Positions 7,628-16,838 are shown, counted from the first letter of the stretch. The stretch is DNA of 64,000 bases from Bacillota bacterium (GCA_023439045.1 JAEXOY010000030.1:62001-126000); one strand, 5' to 3'. Numbers and translations are program-made. Notes: a model not told the origin generated them from the letters alone.

Positions 7628-9376
7628 CTATTTTCTTTGTATCGCTCGTACCAGTTCTTCTGTAGGGGTTACATTGATAGTTTTGAAATTTTCATATATA
7701 ACCATGCCAGGTTTCGCACCACTCGGCTTTTTTACATTTTTAACAGTAGTATAATCTACAGGCACATTTGCCGAAAGCTTAGCGCTGCTATGATATGCAC
7801 ATAATACAGCAGCCTCAAATAGGGTCTTGTCGGTAACCTCACGCCTATCCGTTCTTATAATAACATGTGAACCTGGAATATTTTTTGTGTGTAGCCATAT
7901 GTCACTAGAAGCAGCAGTCTTTAAGGTAAGTGTATCATTTTGTCTATTATTTTTACCAACCAATATTGTAAAGCCGTCGCTTGAAATGAATTGGTGTGGT
8001 TCAGATGGCTTGGGCTGCTTTTTTTTATTATTCTTTACAGAAGTTTTGGCATACCCGCTATCTGCAAGCTCTTGCCTGATTTCTTCAATCTCTTGAGTGC
8101 CTACACAATTATCTAGCATTGTTTTAACACTTTCAAGATAGTTCAATTCGTTTATACTGTCCTCAAGCTGTTGTACAGTATTTGTATAGGTGCTCTTAGC
8201 CTTTGAATATTGCCTAAAATACCGTTGTGCATTTTCCTGAGGTGTCTTATTCTCATCAAGGGGAATATCTATATACTCTCCATCTTCGCTATAATAATTA
8301 GAAACTGTAGCTATCTTAGAACCTTTTGGTATACAGTAAATATTTGCAGTAATTAGCTCCCCATAGAGCTGAAGTTTGTCTCTATCGGCAACATCTCTTA
8401 GCTTATCCTGCTGTATTGAAAGCTTTTTTTCGCATCTATCAATGCAGTTTTTAACAAGCTTAACGATATCACCCTTTTTTTGCGATAGCCTTTCAATGGT
8501 ATCCTTTGTACTATAATACTCATCAAGGGCTTGTGACATTAGCTCATACTCTTTATAATATGGGTACTGTTTAGGAGGTAGACAGTAGAAATCTGTGGGC
8601 TTATACATAGCTTCGTCCTGATAAACTATACATGGCTTAAAATCACAAGCTTCAATACTCTTAAGTACTGTTGCAAGAGAAGTCTTGAGGCTGTCAAAGC
8701 TGCTTATTGCATCTAACTGTGCTTTTGGGGAAACATCCGCCATACTGCATATTTCTCTGCATATATATGGGCTAAAACCTTTTATTGAACTTAAAAGTAG
8801 GGTTTCAATATTCTTTATCTGAGTGGCATTGTCAAATAAAGTGTCTACATTAACCTTTTCGGGAGATATTTTGTCCTGAGCGGGAGGCAGTGAGTAGGGC
8901 CTAGCAGGCATTATTTCTCGAACACTGCTAATGTCGCTGTCGACATGCTTAACCGCATCAATGATCTTCCCGTCGCTGTTTAATAGGATTATATTTGAAT
9001 GCTTTCCCATTATCTCTATGACTAAACTTTTTACAGATAAGTCACCCATCTCATTGACTGATTCTATATTGAGAGTAATTATCCTCTCATAATCATTGAA
9101 GGTAATATCTAATAGGTGGCCACCTTGAACATGCTTTCTCATGAGCATGCAAAAAACTGGAGCAATCTGAGGGTTCTCCTTTGTAGTAGATGTAATATGC
9201 AACCTTGGATAGCTTGCATTTGCACTAGCAACCAGCCTATAATTTTGTCCCTTTGATCTGATGAGCATTACGACCTCATCATACTCAGGCTGAAATACCT
9301 TGTCGATACGTCCACCTGAGAGAAGGCCATTAAGCTCGTTTACTATACATTTTGTCACAATTCCGTCAAACGGCAT
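7628..9376 (-). CDS. rqcH: RqcH / NFACT-family ribosome quality-control protein
   Basis: A 582-aa NFACT protein. RqcH binds stalled 50S subunits carrying peptidyl-tRNA and recruits alanyl-tRNA for C-terminal alanine tailing. The NFACT-N domain starts MPFDGIVTKCIVNELNGLL and holds the conserved DYERI segment that includes the Asp-Arg pair required in Bacillus RqcH. A coiled-coil middle region is at about 280-440. The NFACT-R domain carries DIWLHTKNIPGSHVII near 500. AAAGGA precedes the ATG. Older annotations call this fibronectin-binding protein. It stands alone between Lrp and an aminotransferase gene. Confidence 0.92.
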   Translation of the reverse strand: MPFDGIVTKCIVNELNGLLSGGRIDKVFQPEYDEVVMLIRSKGQNYRLVASANASYPRLHITSTTKENPQIAPVFCMLMRKHVQGGHLLDITFNDYERIITLNIESVNEMGDLSVKSLVIEIMGKHSNIILLNSDGKIIDAVKHVDSDISSVREIMPARPYSLPPAQDKISPEKVNVDTLFDNATQIKNIETLLLSSIKGFSPYICREICSMADVSPKAQLDAISSFDSLKTSLATVLKSIEACDFKPCIVYQDEAMYKPTDFYCLPPKQYPYYKEYELMSQALDEYYSTKDTIERLSQKKGDIVKLVKNCIDRCEKKLSIQQDKLRDVADRDKLQLYGELITANIYCIPKGSKIATVSNYYSEDGEYIDIPLDENKTPQENAQRYFRQYSKAKSTYTNTVQQLEDSINELNYLESVKTMLDNCVGTQEIEEIRQELADSGYAKTSVKNNKKKQPKPSEPHQFISSDGFTILVGKNNRQNDTLTLKTAASSDIWLHTKNIPGSHVIIRTDRREVTDKTLFEAAVLCAYHSSAKLSANVPVDYTTVKNVKKPSGAKPGMVIYENFKTINVTPTEELVRAIQRK

Positions 9377-9514
9377 GATTAGAGTCCTTTCTTAACTAAG
9401 TATGATAAATAATATTAATTTTAGTAAACAGCAATCCTAAAGCCTTTATTTACTGTTAGTATTCATATATCATACTGCTACAAAACATTATGCAAATAGT
9501 ATATCATACAATTG

Positions 9515-9988
9515 CTATATGTTGTCACTCGGCAGACAAAAGCTTTGCTTATCGGTGCTCAGAACCATACAGGTCTCTATCTTATTAACACCAGGAAAGG
9601 CTAGAAGCGTATCGATGAGAAAATCCCTACAACTAGGTAAATCCTTGAAAACAATTTTTATCAAATAGTCCCAATTTCCCGTAATATTATGGCATTCAAT
9701 TATCTGTGGAGTTTCCTTTATTTTTGCCAAAAAAGCATTAGATATATCTCTGTTGTGTGGGGAAAGATTTAGAAACGTGAACGCAGACACTTCAAACCCC
9801 ATCATTTTTTCATCAATAATAGCTGCAAACTGCTTAATAAGCCCAATTTCCTTGAGTCTTTTTGTTCTTCCGAGGCAGGCAGAAGGTGAGAGACCTATTT
9901 TTTGTGCCAAATCCTTGTTTGATATGACAGGGTCAGCCTGTAAAATATCAATAATCTGTTTATCAAATTCATCAAGAGTAATACGCAT
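9515..9988 (-). CDS. Lrp/AsnC-family transcriptional regulator
   Basis: A 157-aa regulator. The N-terminal helix-turn-helix reads DEFDKQIIDILQADPVISNK then LAQKIGLSPSACLGRTKRLK. The C-terminal RAM ligand-binding domain contains ECHNITGNWDYLIKIVFKD, where effector amino acids bind. AAGGGGGA precedes the start. It lies directly downstream of metY on the same strand, separated by a strong hairpin, so control of sulfur amino-acid metabolism is a reasonable guess but is not shown by the sequence. Confidence 0.92.
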   Translation of the reverse strand: MRITLDEFDKQIIDILQADPVISNKDLAQKIGLSPSACLGRTKRLKEIGLIKQFAAIIDEKMMGFEVSAFTFLNLSPHNRDISNAFLAKIKETPQIIECHNITGNWDYLIKIVFKDLPSCRDFLIDTLLAFPGVNKIETCMVLSTDKQSFCLPSDNI

Positions 9989-10009
9989 ATATCCCCCTTA
10001 TAAAATTTG

Positions 10010-10067
10010 GGCTGTGACCTTGAAGAATAACCCTAATGGGGAAGGTACAAGATCACAGCCGATTTTT
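10010..10067. terminator. Strong hairpin between metY and lrp, with T-run on the plus side
   Basis: GGCTGTGA 10010-10017 pairs with TCACAGCC 10053-10060, with a secondary CCTT/AAGG pair inside. On the plus strand it is followed by GATTTTTT, an ideal terminator tail, although no plus-strand gene is seen upstream. On the minus strand, the direction of metY and lrp, it is followed by AAATTTTATA and then immediately by the lrp ribosome-binding site. It could be the metY terminator, an lrp leader element, or the end of an antisense RNA. Confidence 0.5.
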
Positions 10068-10122
10068 TACTTAGTATTATTATTTCTTGTATAATTAATC
10101 CTCATAAATATCTTTTGACCAA

Positions 10123-11391
10123 TTAATCCTCTAGAGCTTGCTCAATATCCTTGATAATATCGTCAATATGCTCAATACCAACAGAAAATCTGATAAGACC
10201 TGGGTCAATACCAGCATCTAGCAGCTGCTGATCGCTCAGCTGTCTGTGGGTTGAGCTTGCCGGATTTAGAACCGCTGTTCTACAGTCGGCTACATGTACA
10301 ACTATAACAGCTAGTTTTAGTTTATCCATGAATTTTACTGCTCCCTCACGGCCGCCCTTGATCTTAAATGAAATGACCCCGCTTGAGCCCTTAGGTAGAT
10401 ACTTGTTTGCCAGTGAATGATAAGCATCCTCTGGTAAGGTTGGGTAACTAACTGATATTATTTTGTCATGTTTGTTGAGATATTCAGCAACCTTTTTAGC
10501 GTTTTCACAGTGCCTTTCTATTCTAAGATGAAGCGTTTCAAGTCCAAGATTAAGTAAGAATGCATTCATAGCTGTCATTGTTGAACCGTAATCTCTCATT
10601 AGCTGAACTCTTGCCTTGGTAATATAAGCAGCCCTGCCACATTCTTTAGCGTAGATAAGTCCATGATAGGAAGCATCTGGTTCAGTAAACTCAGGGAACT
10701 TACCATTTGTCCAGTCAAAATTTCCTGAGTCAACAATTACTCCACCCACACAAATTGCATGACCGTCCATGTATTTAGTAGTAGAATGAATCACGATATC
10801 AGCACCATACTCTATTGGTCTGAGCAGAATAGGGGTTGCAAAGGTGTTGTCTATAATAAGAGGTACATTGTTTCTATGCGCTATACGAGCAAATTTTTCG
10901 ATATCAAGAACACTGATTTGGGGATTCGCTATTGATTCACCAAAAAGAGCCTTTGTATTTGGTAGGAAGGCTTTTTGTATCTCTTCATCTGATGCGTCCT
11001 GATCAATGAAGGTTACGCCCACACCCATTTTTTTGAAGGTGGTTGCAAAAAGATTAAATGTACCACCATATATTGTCTTTGAACACACAAAATGATCGCC
11101 TGCTTTGCAAATATTCATAATAGCTATAAGTGAAGCAGCCTGACCAGAAGATGTACAAAGTGCACCAACACCGCCCTCTAGTGCGGCAATTTTCTTTTCA
11201 ACGCAATCAACAGTAGGATTGCTTATTCTTGAATACATGTGTCCATCTACAGAAAGATCAAATAGCTTGGCAACATGCTCAGTAGAATCATACTTGTAAG
11301 TTGTGCTCTGATATATAGGAAGTACGCGTGGTTCACCATTGTTAGGCTTATAGCCTTCTTGAAGACATTTTGTTTCGATATTCCAACTCAT
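10123..11391 (-). CDS. metY: O-acetylhomoserine aminocarboxypropyltransferase (sulfhydrylase)
   Basis: A 422-aa Cys/Met-metabolism PLP enzyme that makes homocysteine from O-acetylhomoserine and sulfide in the cytoplasm. YSRISNPTVDCVEKKIAALE, IIDNTFATP and the PLP-lysine segment IHSTTKYMDGHA are conserved. The length (about 420-430) is that of MetY rather than the shorter cystathionine gamma-synthase or lyase. AAGGGGTG precedes the ATG. No SAM-I riboswitch is present in its short leader, so transcriptional control, perhaps by the neighbouring Lrp, is more likely. Confidence 0.9.
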   Translation of the reverse strand: MSWNIETKCLQEGYKPNNGEPRVLPIYQSTTYKYDSTEHVAKLFDLSVDGHMYSRISNPTVDCVEKKIAALEGGVGALCTSSGQAASLIAIMNICKAGDHFVCSKTIYGGTFNLFATTFKKMGVGVTFIDQDASDEEIQKAFLPNTKALFGESIANPQISVLDIEKFARIAHRNNVPLIIDNTFATPILLRPIEYGADIVIHSTTKYMDGHAICVGGVIVDSGNFDWTNGKFPEFTEPDASYHGLIYAKECGRAAYITKARVQLMRDYGSTMTAMNAFLLNLGLETLHLRIERHCENAKKVAEYLNKHDKIISVSYPTLPEDAYHSLANKYLPKGSSGVISFKIKGGREGAVKFMDKLKLAVIVVHVADCRTAVLNPASSTHRQLSDQQLLDAGIDPGLIRFSVGIEHIDDIIKDIEQALED

Positions 11392-11441
11392 TTAAATACA
11401 CACCCCTTCGAAAAAATAGAATATAATTTAGCAATGTGTCA

Positions 11442-11471
11442 ATTATATAAAATCATATATTTTGGTGTCAA
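11442..11471 (-). promoter_or_regulatory. Promoter of metY
   Basis: Read on the minus strand: TTGACA (11471-11466), 18-bp spacer, TATAAT (11447-11442). A second TTGACAC begins at 11442 and partly overlaps the -10 region, so a TTGACAC motif occurs twice about 29 bp apart. Confidence 0.6.
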
Positions 11472-11635
11472 TATTATTATGAATATAATTCTAGAAAAGA
11501 AAGTTTGCTCAAATTAATGTGCAGAATAATTTTTAATGCTATTAAAGTAAATAATAGTAATATGCATTTTCTTATGTTAAGATATTTAAGAATTTTCATG
11601 CAAATTACATGCAAATTAAATGAAAGGATAGCAAA

Positions 11636-12529
11636 ATGTATATTATTAATTTCATCAGAGGTTTCTTTATGGCAATGGCCGATAGCGTTCCCGGTGTTTC
11701 TGGCGGGACGGTAGCATTTGTTCTGGGATTTTATGACAAGTTCATAAACTCTCTGAATGCACTAACTTCAAGAAGCAAGGATATGAGCAGAAGAGAGGCT
11801 CTGACCTTTCTTGCAAAGATTGGAGTTGGCTGGGCTTGTGGATTCATATTGTCAGTACTGTTTCTTTCATCACTGTTTGAAGAACATATTTATCAGATAA
11901 GCTCACTATTTACTGGCTTCATATTATTCTCAATACCATTAATAATTAAAGAAGAAAGAAACAGCATAAAAGGACATTATGGGAACATAATTTTCAGCGT
12001 AATTGGAGTTATAGTGGTAGGAGCCATCACATATTTTAATCCTATAACTAGCGGAAGTGGAATGAATATTTCGTTTGATAACCTGTCATTTGGATTGGTG
12101 CTCTATGTTTTTGTTGCAGGTGTTATAGCAATATCGGCTATGGTTTTACCAGGTATTTCTGGGTCAACGCTTCTTTTGATTTTTGGCCTGTACGTTCCAA
12201 TAATCAATTCAATCAAGCAAGTGCTGACTTTTAACCTTGGTTACCTACCAATCCTTATTATTTTTGGAATAGGTGTTATTCTAGGTATTATTTCTGTTGT
12301 TAGATTATTGAGAGCTCTTCTTTTAAAGTACCGTTCAAAGATAATATATCTTATATTGGGGCTTATGTTAGGTTCTCTATATGCTGTTTTTATGGGACCT
12401 ACAACACTTGATGTTCCAAAGGCAGCAATGGGTATCAGTACTTTTAGTATTGTATTCTTTTTAATTGGTGGCTTGCTGATTTTTGGATTGGATAGGCTGA
12501 GATTTTTAATGGAAAAAAGAAATAGTTAA
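11636..12529 (+). CDS. DUF368 membrane protein (PopT-type polyprenyl-phosphate transporter)
   Basis: A 297-aa polytopic membrane protein with about eight helices. The family hallmark near the N-terminus is MAMADSVPGVSGGTVAFVLG, repeated in inverted-repeat fashion as AMVLPGISGSTLLLIFGLY at about 180. Published work on DUF368 (PopT) assigns it a role in returning undecaprenyl phosphate to the cytoplasmic face for cell-envelope synthesis; that role is transferred here by family only. AAAGGA precedes the ATG. The gene is monocistronic and ends at a hairpin it shares with a convergent small gene. A direct repeat CATGCAAATTA lies in its leader. Confidence 0.85.
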   Translation: MYIINFIRGFFMAMADSVPGVSGGTVAFVLGFYDKFINSLNALTSRSKDMSRREALTFLAKIGVGWACGFILSVLFLSSLFEEHIYQISSLFTGFILFSIPLIIKEERNSIKGHYGNIIFSVIGVIVVGAITYFNPITSGSGMNISFDNLSFGLVLYVFVAGVIAISAMVLPGISGSTLLLIFGLYVPIINSIKQVLTFNLGYLPILIIFGIGVILGIISVVRLLRALLLKYRSKIIYLILGLMLGSLYAVFMGPTTLDVPKAAMGISTFSIVFFLIGGLLIFGLDRLRFLMEKRNS

Positions 12530-12535
12530 TAGTAT

Positions 12536-12570
12536 TAGTCCCGCACTCAATAAATGAAGAGGCGGGACTA
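12536..12570. terminator. Shared terminator hairpin
   Basis: TAGTCCCGC 12536-12544 pairs perfectly with GCGGGACTA 12562-12570. The T-run is weak on both sides, but its position between two convergent genes supports a bidirectional terminator. Confidence 0.65.
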
Positions 12571-12574
12571 ATCT

Positions 12575-12727
12575 TTATAGATCGTCATCATCTCGCTCAG
12601 GGATATTATTTGGATCTATTGGTCTATCAGCATAGCTACTGCTCGGTTCTGTCTTACTAGGAAGACTATTAATTATACTCTCAAATTTTGATTGAACAAA
12701 ACCTTTGTATCTGTCTTTGGGTCTCAT
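12575..12727 (-). CDS. Small hypothetical protein, 50 aa
   Basis: A 50-codon frame starting MRPKDRYKGFVQSKFESIIN and ending PNNIPERDDDDL. AAAGGAG stands 8 bp before the ATG, which makes it a convincing gene despite its size. The N-terminal half is basic and could be helical; the C-terminal half is proline- and aspartate-rich and probably disordered, ending in an acidic tail. No signal peptide or membrane segment. It is convergent with the DUF368 gene and shares its terminator. I do not recognise a family. Its upstream region contains a 54-bp duplication. Confidence 0.65.
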   Translation of the reverse strand: MRPKDRYKGFVQSKFESIINSLPSKTEPSSSYADRPIDPNNIPERDDDDL

Positions 12728-12744
12728 TTTAATTTCTCCTTTTG

Positions 12745-12855
12745 CGCATTTTTGATTAAAATTATGCTAGTGCCTCAAGTATTTTATAATCTTTCTATCA
12801 ACGCATTTTTGATTTAAATCAATCACATGCTTCAAGTATTTCTTAATTTTTCTAT
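12745..12855. repeat. 54-bp imperfect tandem duplication upstream of the 50-aa gene
   Basis: Copies at 12745-12798 and 12802-12855 both run from CGCATTTTTGATT to TTTCTAT and share TCAAGTATTT in the middle (period 57 bp). Read on the minus strand each copy carries TACTTGA, so the small gene's upstream control sequence may have been duplicated. The remainder of the spacer up to 12992 shows no other feature. Confidence 0.7.
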
Positions 12856-12992
12856 TTAGTCTCAATCAGATGATGTTTACTTTTTGCTGTTAATCAGCTG
12901 AAATTAATTATAGTGCTATTAATTTGCCCAATACATCCTTTATTTACACATATGGCAAAATATTATAAAATAAGCTTTAACTGGGGGGCGAA

Positions 12993-14180
12993 ATGAACAC
13001 AAAGGTAAGAGAAATTTATCTTGTTATTATGTACATATTGATTTTAGCAGCTGGAATCAATCTTATGTCTAAAAACTTGGAGTATATTTGGCTAAGTATT
13101 ATAATGATTGTTTTGTGGCTTCTATGCTTTAGTGTAAGAAACCTATTATTATATAATACAAGCAAGTGGTCAAGATTTATTACTATTACTTATTTAGTTG
13201 AGATAGGCATCATGCTTACAACAGGTAAGCTATGGGGTGATGATGGAGTAAAGCTATTTCTACTAATTACACTTATGGACTGCTGCATTAAATGGGGAAA
13301 GTACGCAATAATTTACTTAGTATTAATTCTTATTGGGGACGTACTTTTTTTTCATAGAACTTTTTCAGAGCTCAACCCCAAGCTGATATTAACTCTTATA
13401 ATTAAAGAAAGTCCTGTTGTATTTCTCACAGCCACAATTTCCTACTTGAGTGGTAAGGTGTTTGAGGGGAATTTCTTGTTAGAAAAATCAATTAAGGACA
13501 TTGAAGAACGAGAGGTTAGACTGCAATTGGCATATCAGGACTTAAATCGCGCATACGAGGGATTAGAAGAAATGGTAACCCTAAAGGAACGTAATAGAAT
13601 CGCTCGTGAAATACACGATACTGTTGGCCATACATTGACCACCGTAATAGTGGAGATGGAGGCAGGCAGAATGTTGGCTGACAAGGAGCCTGCTGCTGCA
13701 AAAAAACGCTTTGAGATGGCTCAATCGCAAGCTGTTAAAGCTCTAGATGAAATGAGATATTCTGTTAAAATGCTATCAGATAAATCCCATCAACAGGATT
13801 TGAGGAAAATGGTAGAAGAAATACTATTTACTACTATCAACCATACAGGCGTAAAGATTAAATACGAAATAGATGTTCCGGATTGTACAGAAGACAGGCT
13901 AAATCAGCTCTTGGCAAGGGCTCTTAAGGAAGGCATATCAAACAGTATACGCCATGGCAAAAGCACAGTGTTTTTTGTTAAACTATGGAAAGACGATGAT
14001 CAACTAAAAATGCTCATACAAGACAATGGAACAGGATGTCCACATATAGAGAAGGGCTTTGGTTTAACTTCAATGCAACAGGGTATTGAGCAGGCTGGAG
14101 GTAAAGTAGGCTTTTCAAGTGAACCACAGGAAGGCTTTGAAATAAGCATATCATTACCTTTAAAGGAGCAGATAAAATGA
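12993..14180 (+). CDS. Sensor histidine kinase (NarX/LiaS type, HisKA_3)
   Basis: A 395-aa membrane kinase. Residues 1 to about 155 form about five transmembrane segments with little extracellular sequence, suggesting an intramembrane sensor. A short coiled coil leads to the HisKA_3 domain, with phospho-acceptor H208 in REIHDTVGHT. The ATPase domain shows EGISNSIRHGKS (N box), QDNGTGC (G1) and GFGLTSMQQG (G2). GGGGGCG precedes the ATG. The response regulator starts within its stop codon (ATGA). The signal is unknown; the next operon encodes an FtsX-type ABC exporter, a usual target of such pairs. Confidence 0.9.
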   Translation: MNTKVREIYLVIMYILILAAGINLMSKNLEYIWLSIIMIVLWLLCFSVRNLLLYNTSKWSRFITITYLVEIGIMLTTGKLWGDDGVKLFLLITLMDCCIKWGKYAIIYLVLILIGDVLFFHRTFSELNPKLILTLIIKESPVVFLTATISYLSGKVFEGNFLLEKSIKDIEEREVRLQLAYQDLNRAYEGLEEMVTLKERNRIAREIHDTVGHTLTTVIVEMEAGRMLADKEPAAAKKRFEMAQSQAVKALDEMRYSVKMLSDKSHQQDLRKMVEEILFTTINHTGVKIKYEIDVPDCTEDRLNQLLARALKEGISNSIRHGKSTVFFVKLWKDDDQLKMLIQDNGTGCPHIEKGFGLTSMQQGIEQAGGKVGFSSEPQEGFEISISLPLKEQIK

Positions 14181-14839
14181 TAAAGGTACTTATTACAGAT
14201 GATCAAAAAATCCTTCAGGAGGGTTTAAAAGCAATACTTGAAACGGATGAGAACATTAGAGTGATAGCTCTTGCATCTTGTGGCAGGAATGCAATAGAGG
14301 AGATAGAAAAAAATATGCCGGATGTTGTGCTAATGGACATAAGAATGCCGCAAATGAGCGGTGTTGAATGCACCAAAATAATAAAACAACGTTGGAAGGA
14401 TATAGCGGTTTTGGTTCTCACAACATTTGATGATGAGGAGTATATATCTGATGCTTTGAAAAATGGAGCAAGCGGGTATTTGCTTAAAGATATAAGCGGA
14501 GAAAAACTCATTCAGGCTATAAAGGATGCTCATAATGGTGATATGCTATTACCATCTCGAATTGCAGTAAAGATAGCAGATATGCTAAAGGAACAGCCTC
14601 AAAAGATAGATACTACTACGCAGGATATTCAGACTATATTAAAGTCACAGCTAAAGTTATCGGACAGGGAAGTAGAAATTGCAATAATGCTATCAGAAGG
14701 CTTTACAAATAGGCAAATAGCGTCTGCATTATACATATCCGAGGGTACTGCAAAGAACTATGCCAGCAGTATTTATAGTAAGCTCGGGGTAACCGATAGA
14801 ACCAGCGCCGTAATCAAAATAAGACAATACATTAAATAA
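14177..14839 (+). CDS. LuxR/NarL-type response regulator
   Basis: A 220-aa response regulator, partner of the adjacent kinase. The receiver domain has the DD pair in ITDDQK, phospho-acceptor D54 in VLMDIRMPQMSG, the conserved Thr in LTTFDDEEY and Lys in GYLLKD. The C-terminal LuxR helix-turn-helix reads LSDREVEIAIMLSEGFTNRQ followed by IASALYISEGTAKNYASSIY. It probably activates the FtsX-type exporter operon that starts about 165 bp downstream, an inference from adjacency. Confidence 0.92.
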   Translation: MIKVLITDDQKILQEGLKAILETDENIRVIALASCGRNAIEEIEKNMPDVVLMDIRMPQMSGVECTKIIKQRWKDIAVLVLTTFDDEEYISDALKNGASGYLLKDISGEKLIQAIKDAHNGDMLLPSRIAVKIADMLKEQPQKIDTTTQDIQTILKSQLKLSDREVEIAIMLSEGFTNRQIASALYISEGTAKNYASSIYSKLGVTDRTSAVIKIRQYIK

Positions 14840-14922
14840 ACATATGACTCTAATAAAAAATACTGAAAAAACATGTTTCTAGTAAATAAAATTGAAAACA
14901 TATGACTCTAGTAATACAAAAA
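14840..14922. repeat. Degenerate tandem repeat after the response-regulator gene
   Basis: Three copies beginning ACAT(A/G)T at 14840, 14871 and 14898 share CTCTA(A/G)TAA and A-rich tails, with spacing of 31 and 27 bp. They lie between the regulator gene and its terminator. Confidence 0.45.
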
Positions 14923-14926
14923 TCAT

Positions 14927-14959
14927 TACTCTCGTGACTAAAAGCGGGAGTATTTTTTT
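14927..14959 (+). terminator. Terminator of the two-component operon
   Basis: TACTCTCG 14927-14934 pairs with CGGGAGTA 14945-14952, followed by a run of seven T. The ABC operon downstream therefore probably has its own promoter. Confidence 0.8.
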
Positions 14960-15004
14960 GGTATTCTGGTAGTGTAAACACAGTAACTAGAAAGGAGCAA
15001 ATAA

Positions 15005-16135
15005 ATGATGAGTAGTTTGAAGCCTCTATCCGCATTAAGATATATAGTTAACAATAAGAAACGGTCTGTTTCTATGATTTTGGCAATAGCCGTAAGCGTT
15101 TTACTGATACTTATATTTCAAATAGTCTTTTATGGGGTATCCGAGAGTACAAAGATGGCTACACTAGGGAGGTTTGAAAAAATATCTATATTAGGGCCAG
15201 GAGATAAGGGAGTTATAAGTGATAGTATTATTACAGAATTATATGACAGTTCTCTAATAGAGGAGATGATATCAACCCAAAGTGCTACTACAGATTATTA
15301 TCACTTCTTTGGAAATCTAAACATACCAGTTTACTCGTTAAATAAAGATGATTTGCAATATGTTATGAAAGCTTTAGATTTGAAACTGAAGGAGGGAAGA
15401 TTACCCGATACTGACAAGCAGGAAATTATTGTTGATGAAATGTTGCTAAATAATAAAGGTAAAAAACTTGGAGATTACATAGGAAAAGAAGTGGATAAAG
15501 GTGAGAGGCTTGATGGAAAATACAAGATTGTAGGTGTTGTTAAAGGTAACTGTATTATTGGTCTATCTGCCATAGGGAATAAGCAAGAAATTCAGAATAG
15601 TATCAATCTATTATTTCCAAAGGAAGGGCGTTTGAACGAATTAAACAAGCAGCTTAAAGAAATATTACCTTTAGATGCACAATACAACTCACTAGACAAG
15701 GCATCAAAATCACTAAATGAAGATATTGAGCTGGCGGAAAATGCATCTATGGTCATAGTAATTGTAATAATGATTATTATGAGCTTTGCAGCAGGGAATT
15801 CTAGCTATGCACAGTACTTTTCAAGAAGATACGAGTTTAGCACCCTTCAATCGCTAGGCTATACACGGCTAAAAATACTTTTAAGAGCAGCTTGTGAAAT
15901 ATTATTTACTAATATGTTGGGATTTGTCTTAGGGTTAATGTTAACTGTTCTGAGTGCATTGTGCCTCAAAATGCTTATTTATGATCCAAATGGGTATCCA
16001 TTTATACTGGCAAATTGGGTAGGGGTTTTAAAAGCAGCAATAATTCCACTATGCACTATTGTTTTTAGCCTCATACCGGCTTGGTGGACACTTTCAAAGA
16101 CTGACCAAATAGAAGCAATGGAGAAATATGAATAA
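15005..16135 (+). CDS. FtsX-like ABC transporter permease (first subunit)
   Basis: A 376-aa MacB/FtsX-type permease. One N-terminal transmembrane helix (about 20-45) is followed by an extracellular domain of about 200 residues and three C-terminal helices (about 245-370). The motif EFSTLQSLGYTRLKIL lies in the ATPase-contacting loop. AAGGAG precedes tandem ATGs at 15005 and 15008. It forms an operon with an ATPase and a second permease, a heterodimer typical of peptide or lipoprotein exporters and antimicrobial-peptide defence pumps. The upstream two-component system is the likely regulator. Confidence 0.85.
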   Translation: MMSSLKPLSALRYIVNNKKRSVSMILAIAVSVLLILIFQIVFYGVSESTKMATLGRFEKISILGPGDKGVISDSIITELYDSSLIEEMISTQSATTDYYHFFGNLNIPVYSLNKDDLQYVMKALDLKLKEGRLPDTDKQEIIVDEMLLNNKGKKLGDYIGKEVDKGERLDGKYKIVGVVKGNCIIGLSAIGNKQEIQNSINLLFPKEGRLNELNKQLKEILPLDAQYNSLDKASKSLNEDIELAENASMVIVIVIMIIMSFAAGNSSYAQYFSRRYEFSTLQSLGYTRLKILLRAACEILFTNMLGFVLGLMLTVLSALCLKMLIYDPNGYPFILANWVGVLKAAIIPLCTIVFSLIPAWWTLSKTDQIEAMEKYE

Positions 16136-16166
16136 CTAGAAATGTTTAATAGAGGAGTTGTTAAAT

Positions 16167-16838
16167 ATGTTTGAATTGAAGAATGTTTGCTTGGTGTATG
16201 ATATTGGGAAGGAAGAAGTTACATATGCTCTTAGAAATATAAACATTACAACAAAAAGTAATGGCATATTAGGAATAATGGGCCCATCCGGAAGTGGGAA
16301 AAGCTCACTACTATATATAATGTCAGGCTTAAAAAATCCTACCTCAGGAGAGGTAATTTATAATGGAATTGTGATGAATCAGCTATTTATTGATGATAAA
16401 GCAAACCTAAGGAGAGAGAAATTTGGATTTGTATTTCAAAGGGGGTATCTAATAGACTATCTATCAGTTTTAGATAATATATTGGTACCTGTCAATTCTA
16501 GCAGTGAAAAATATAAGGCAAAAGCGATGGACTTACTCGAAAAGCTGGGTATTGCCAAACTGGCATCAAAAAAACCATATCAACTATCTGGGGGGCAAAG
16601 ACAGAGAGTAGTAATAGCAAGAGCACTCATTAATGACCCAGAGGTAGTATTTGCAGATGAGCCAACAGCGGCCCTTGACCATAATGCAGCAGTAGATGTA
16701 ATGCGAGTACTGGGTGAGTATTCAAGAGATAAACTTGTCGTAGTAGTAACGCATGACACCAGTATACTTAGTGGAGTAGATAATATCCAGACAATATGGG
16801 ACGGACGGTTAGAAAACAAGGCAGGTGAAAGGACATGA
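16167..16838 (+). CDS. ABC transporter ATP-binding protein (MacB/LolD type)
   Basis: A 223-aa ATPase for the flanking FtsX-type permeases. It shows Walker A GPSGSGKSS, Q-loop FVFQRGYLIDYLSVLDN, signature QLSGGQRQRVVIARAL, Walker B VVFADEPTAALD and switch VTHD. The ATG at 16167 is chosen because AGAGGAG (16151-16157) is correctly spaced; an in-frame TTG at 16158 touches that site. Its stop overlaps the next start (ATGA), so the second permease is translationally coupled. Confidence 0.92.
   Translation: MFELKNVCLVYDIGKEEVTYALRNINITTKSNGILGIMGPSGSGKSSLLYIMSGLKNPTSGEVIYNGIVMNQLFIDDKANLRREKFGFVFQRGYLIDYLSVLDNILVPVNSSSEKYKAKAMDLLEKLGIAKLASKKPYQLSGGQRQRVVIARALINDPEVVFADEPTAALDHNAAVDVMRVLGEYSRDKLVVVVTHDTSILSGVDNIQTIWDGRLENKAGERT

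Noticed and set aside
7827..8096. 89-codon plus-strand frame inside rqcH
   Set aside because: Antisense shadow of a strongly conserved protein-coding region.
11392..11470. SAM-I riboswitch in front of metY
   Set aside because: Looked for because metY often has one. The leader is short and lacks the conserved core; only a promoter is seen.
14840..14922. Attachment site or mobile-element end
   Set aside because: Short degenerate repeats without an integrase, transposase or composition change nearby.
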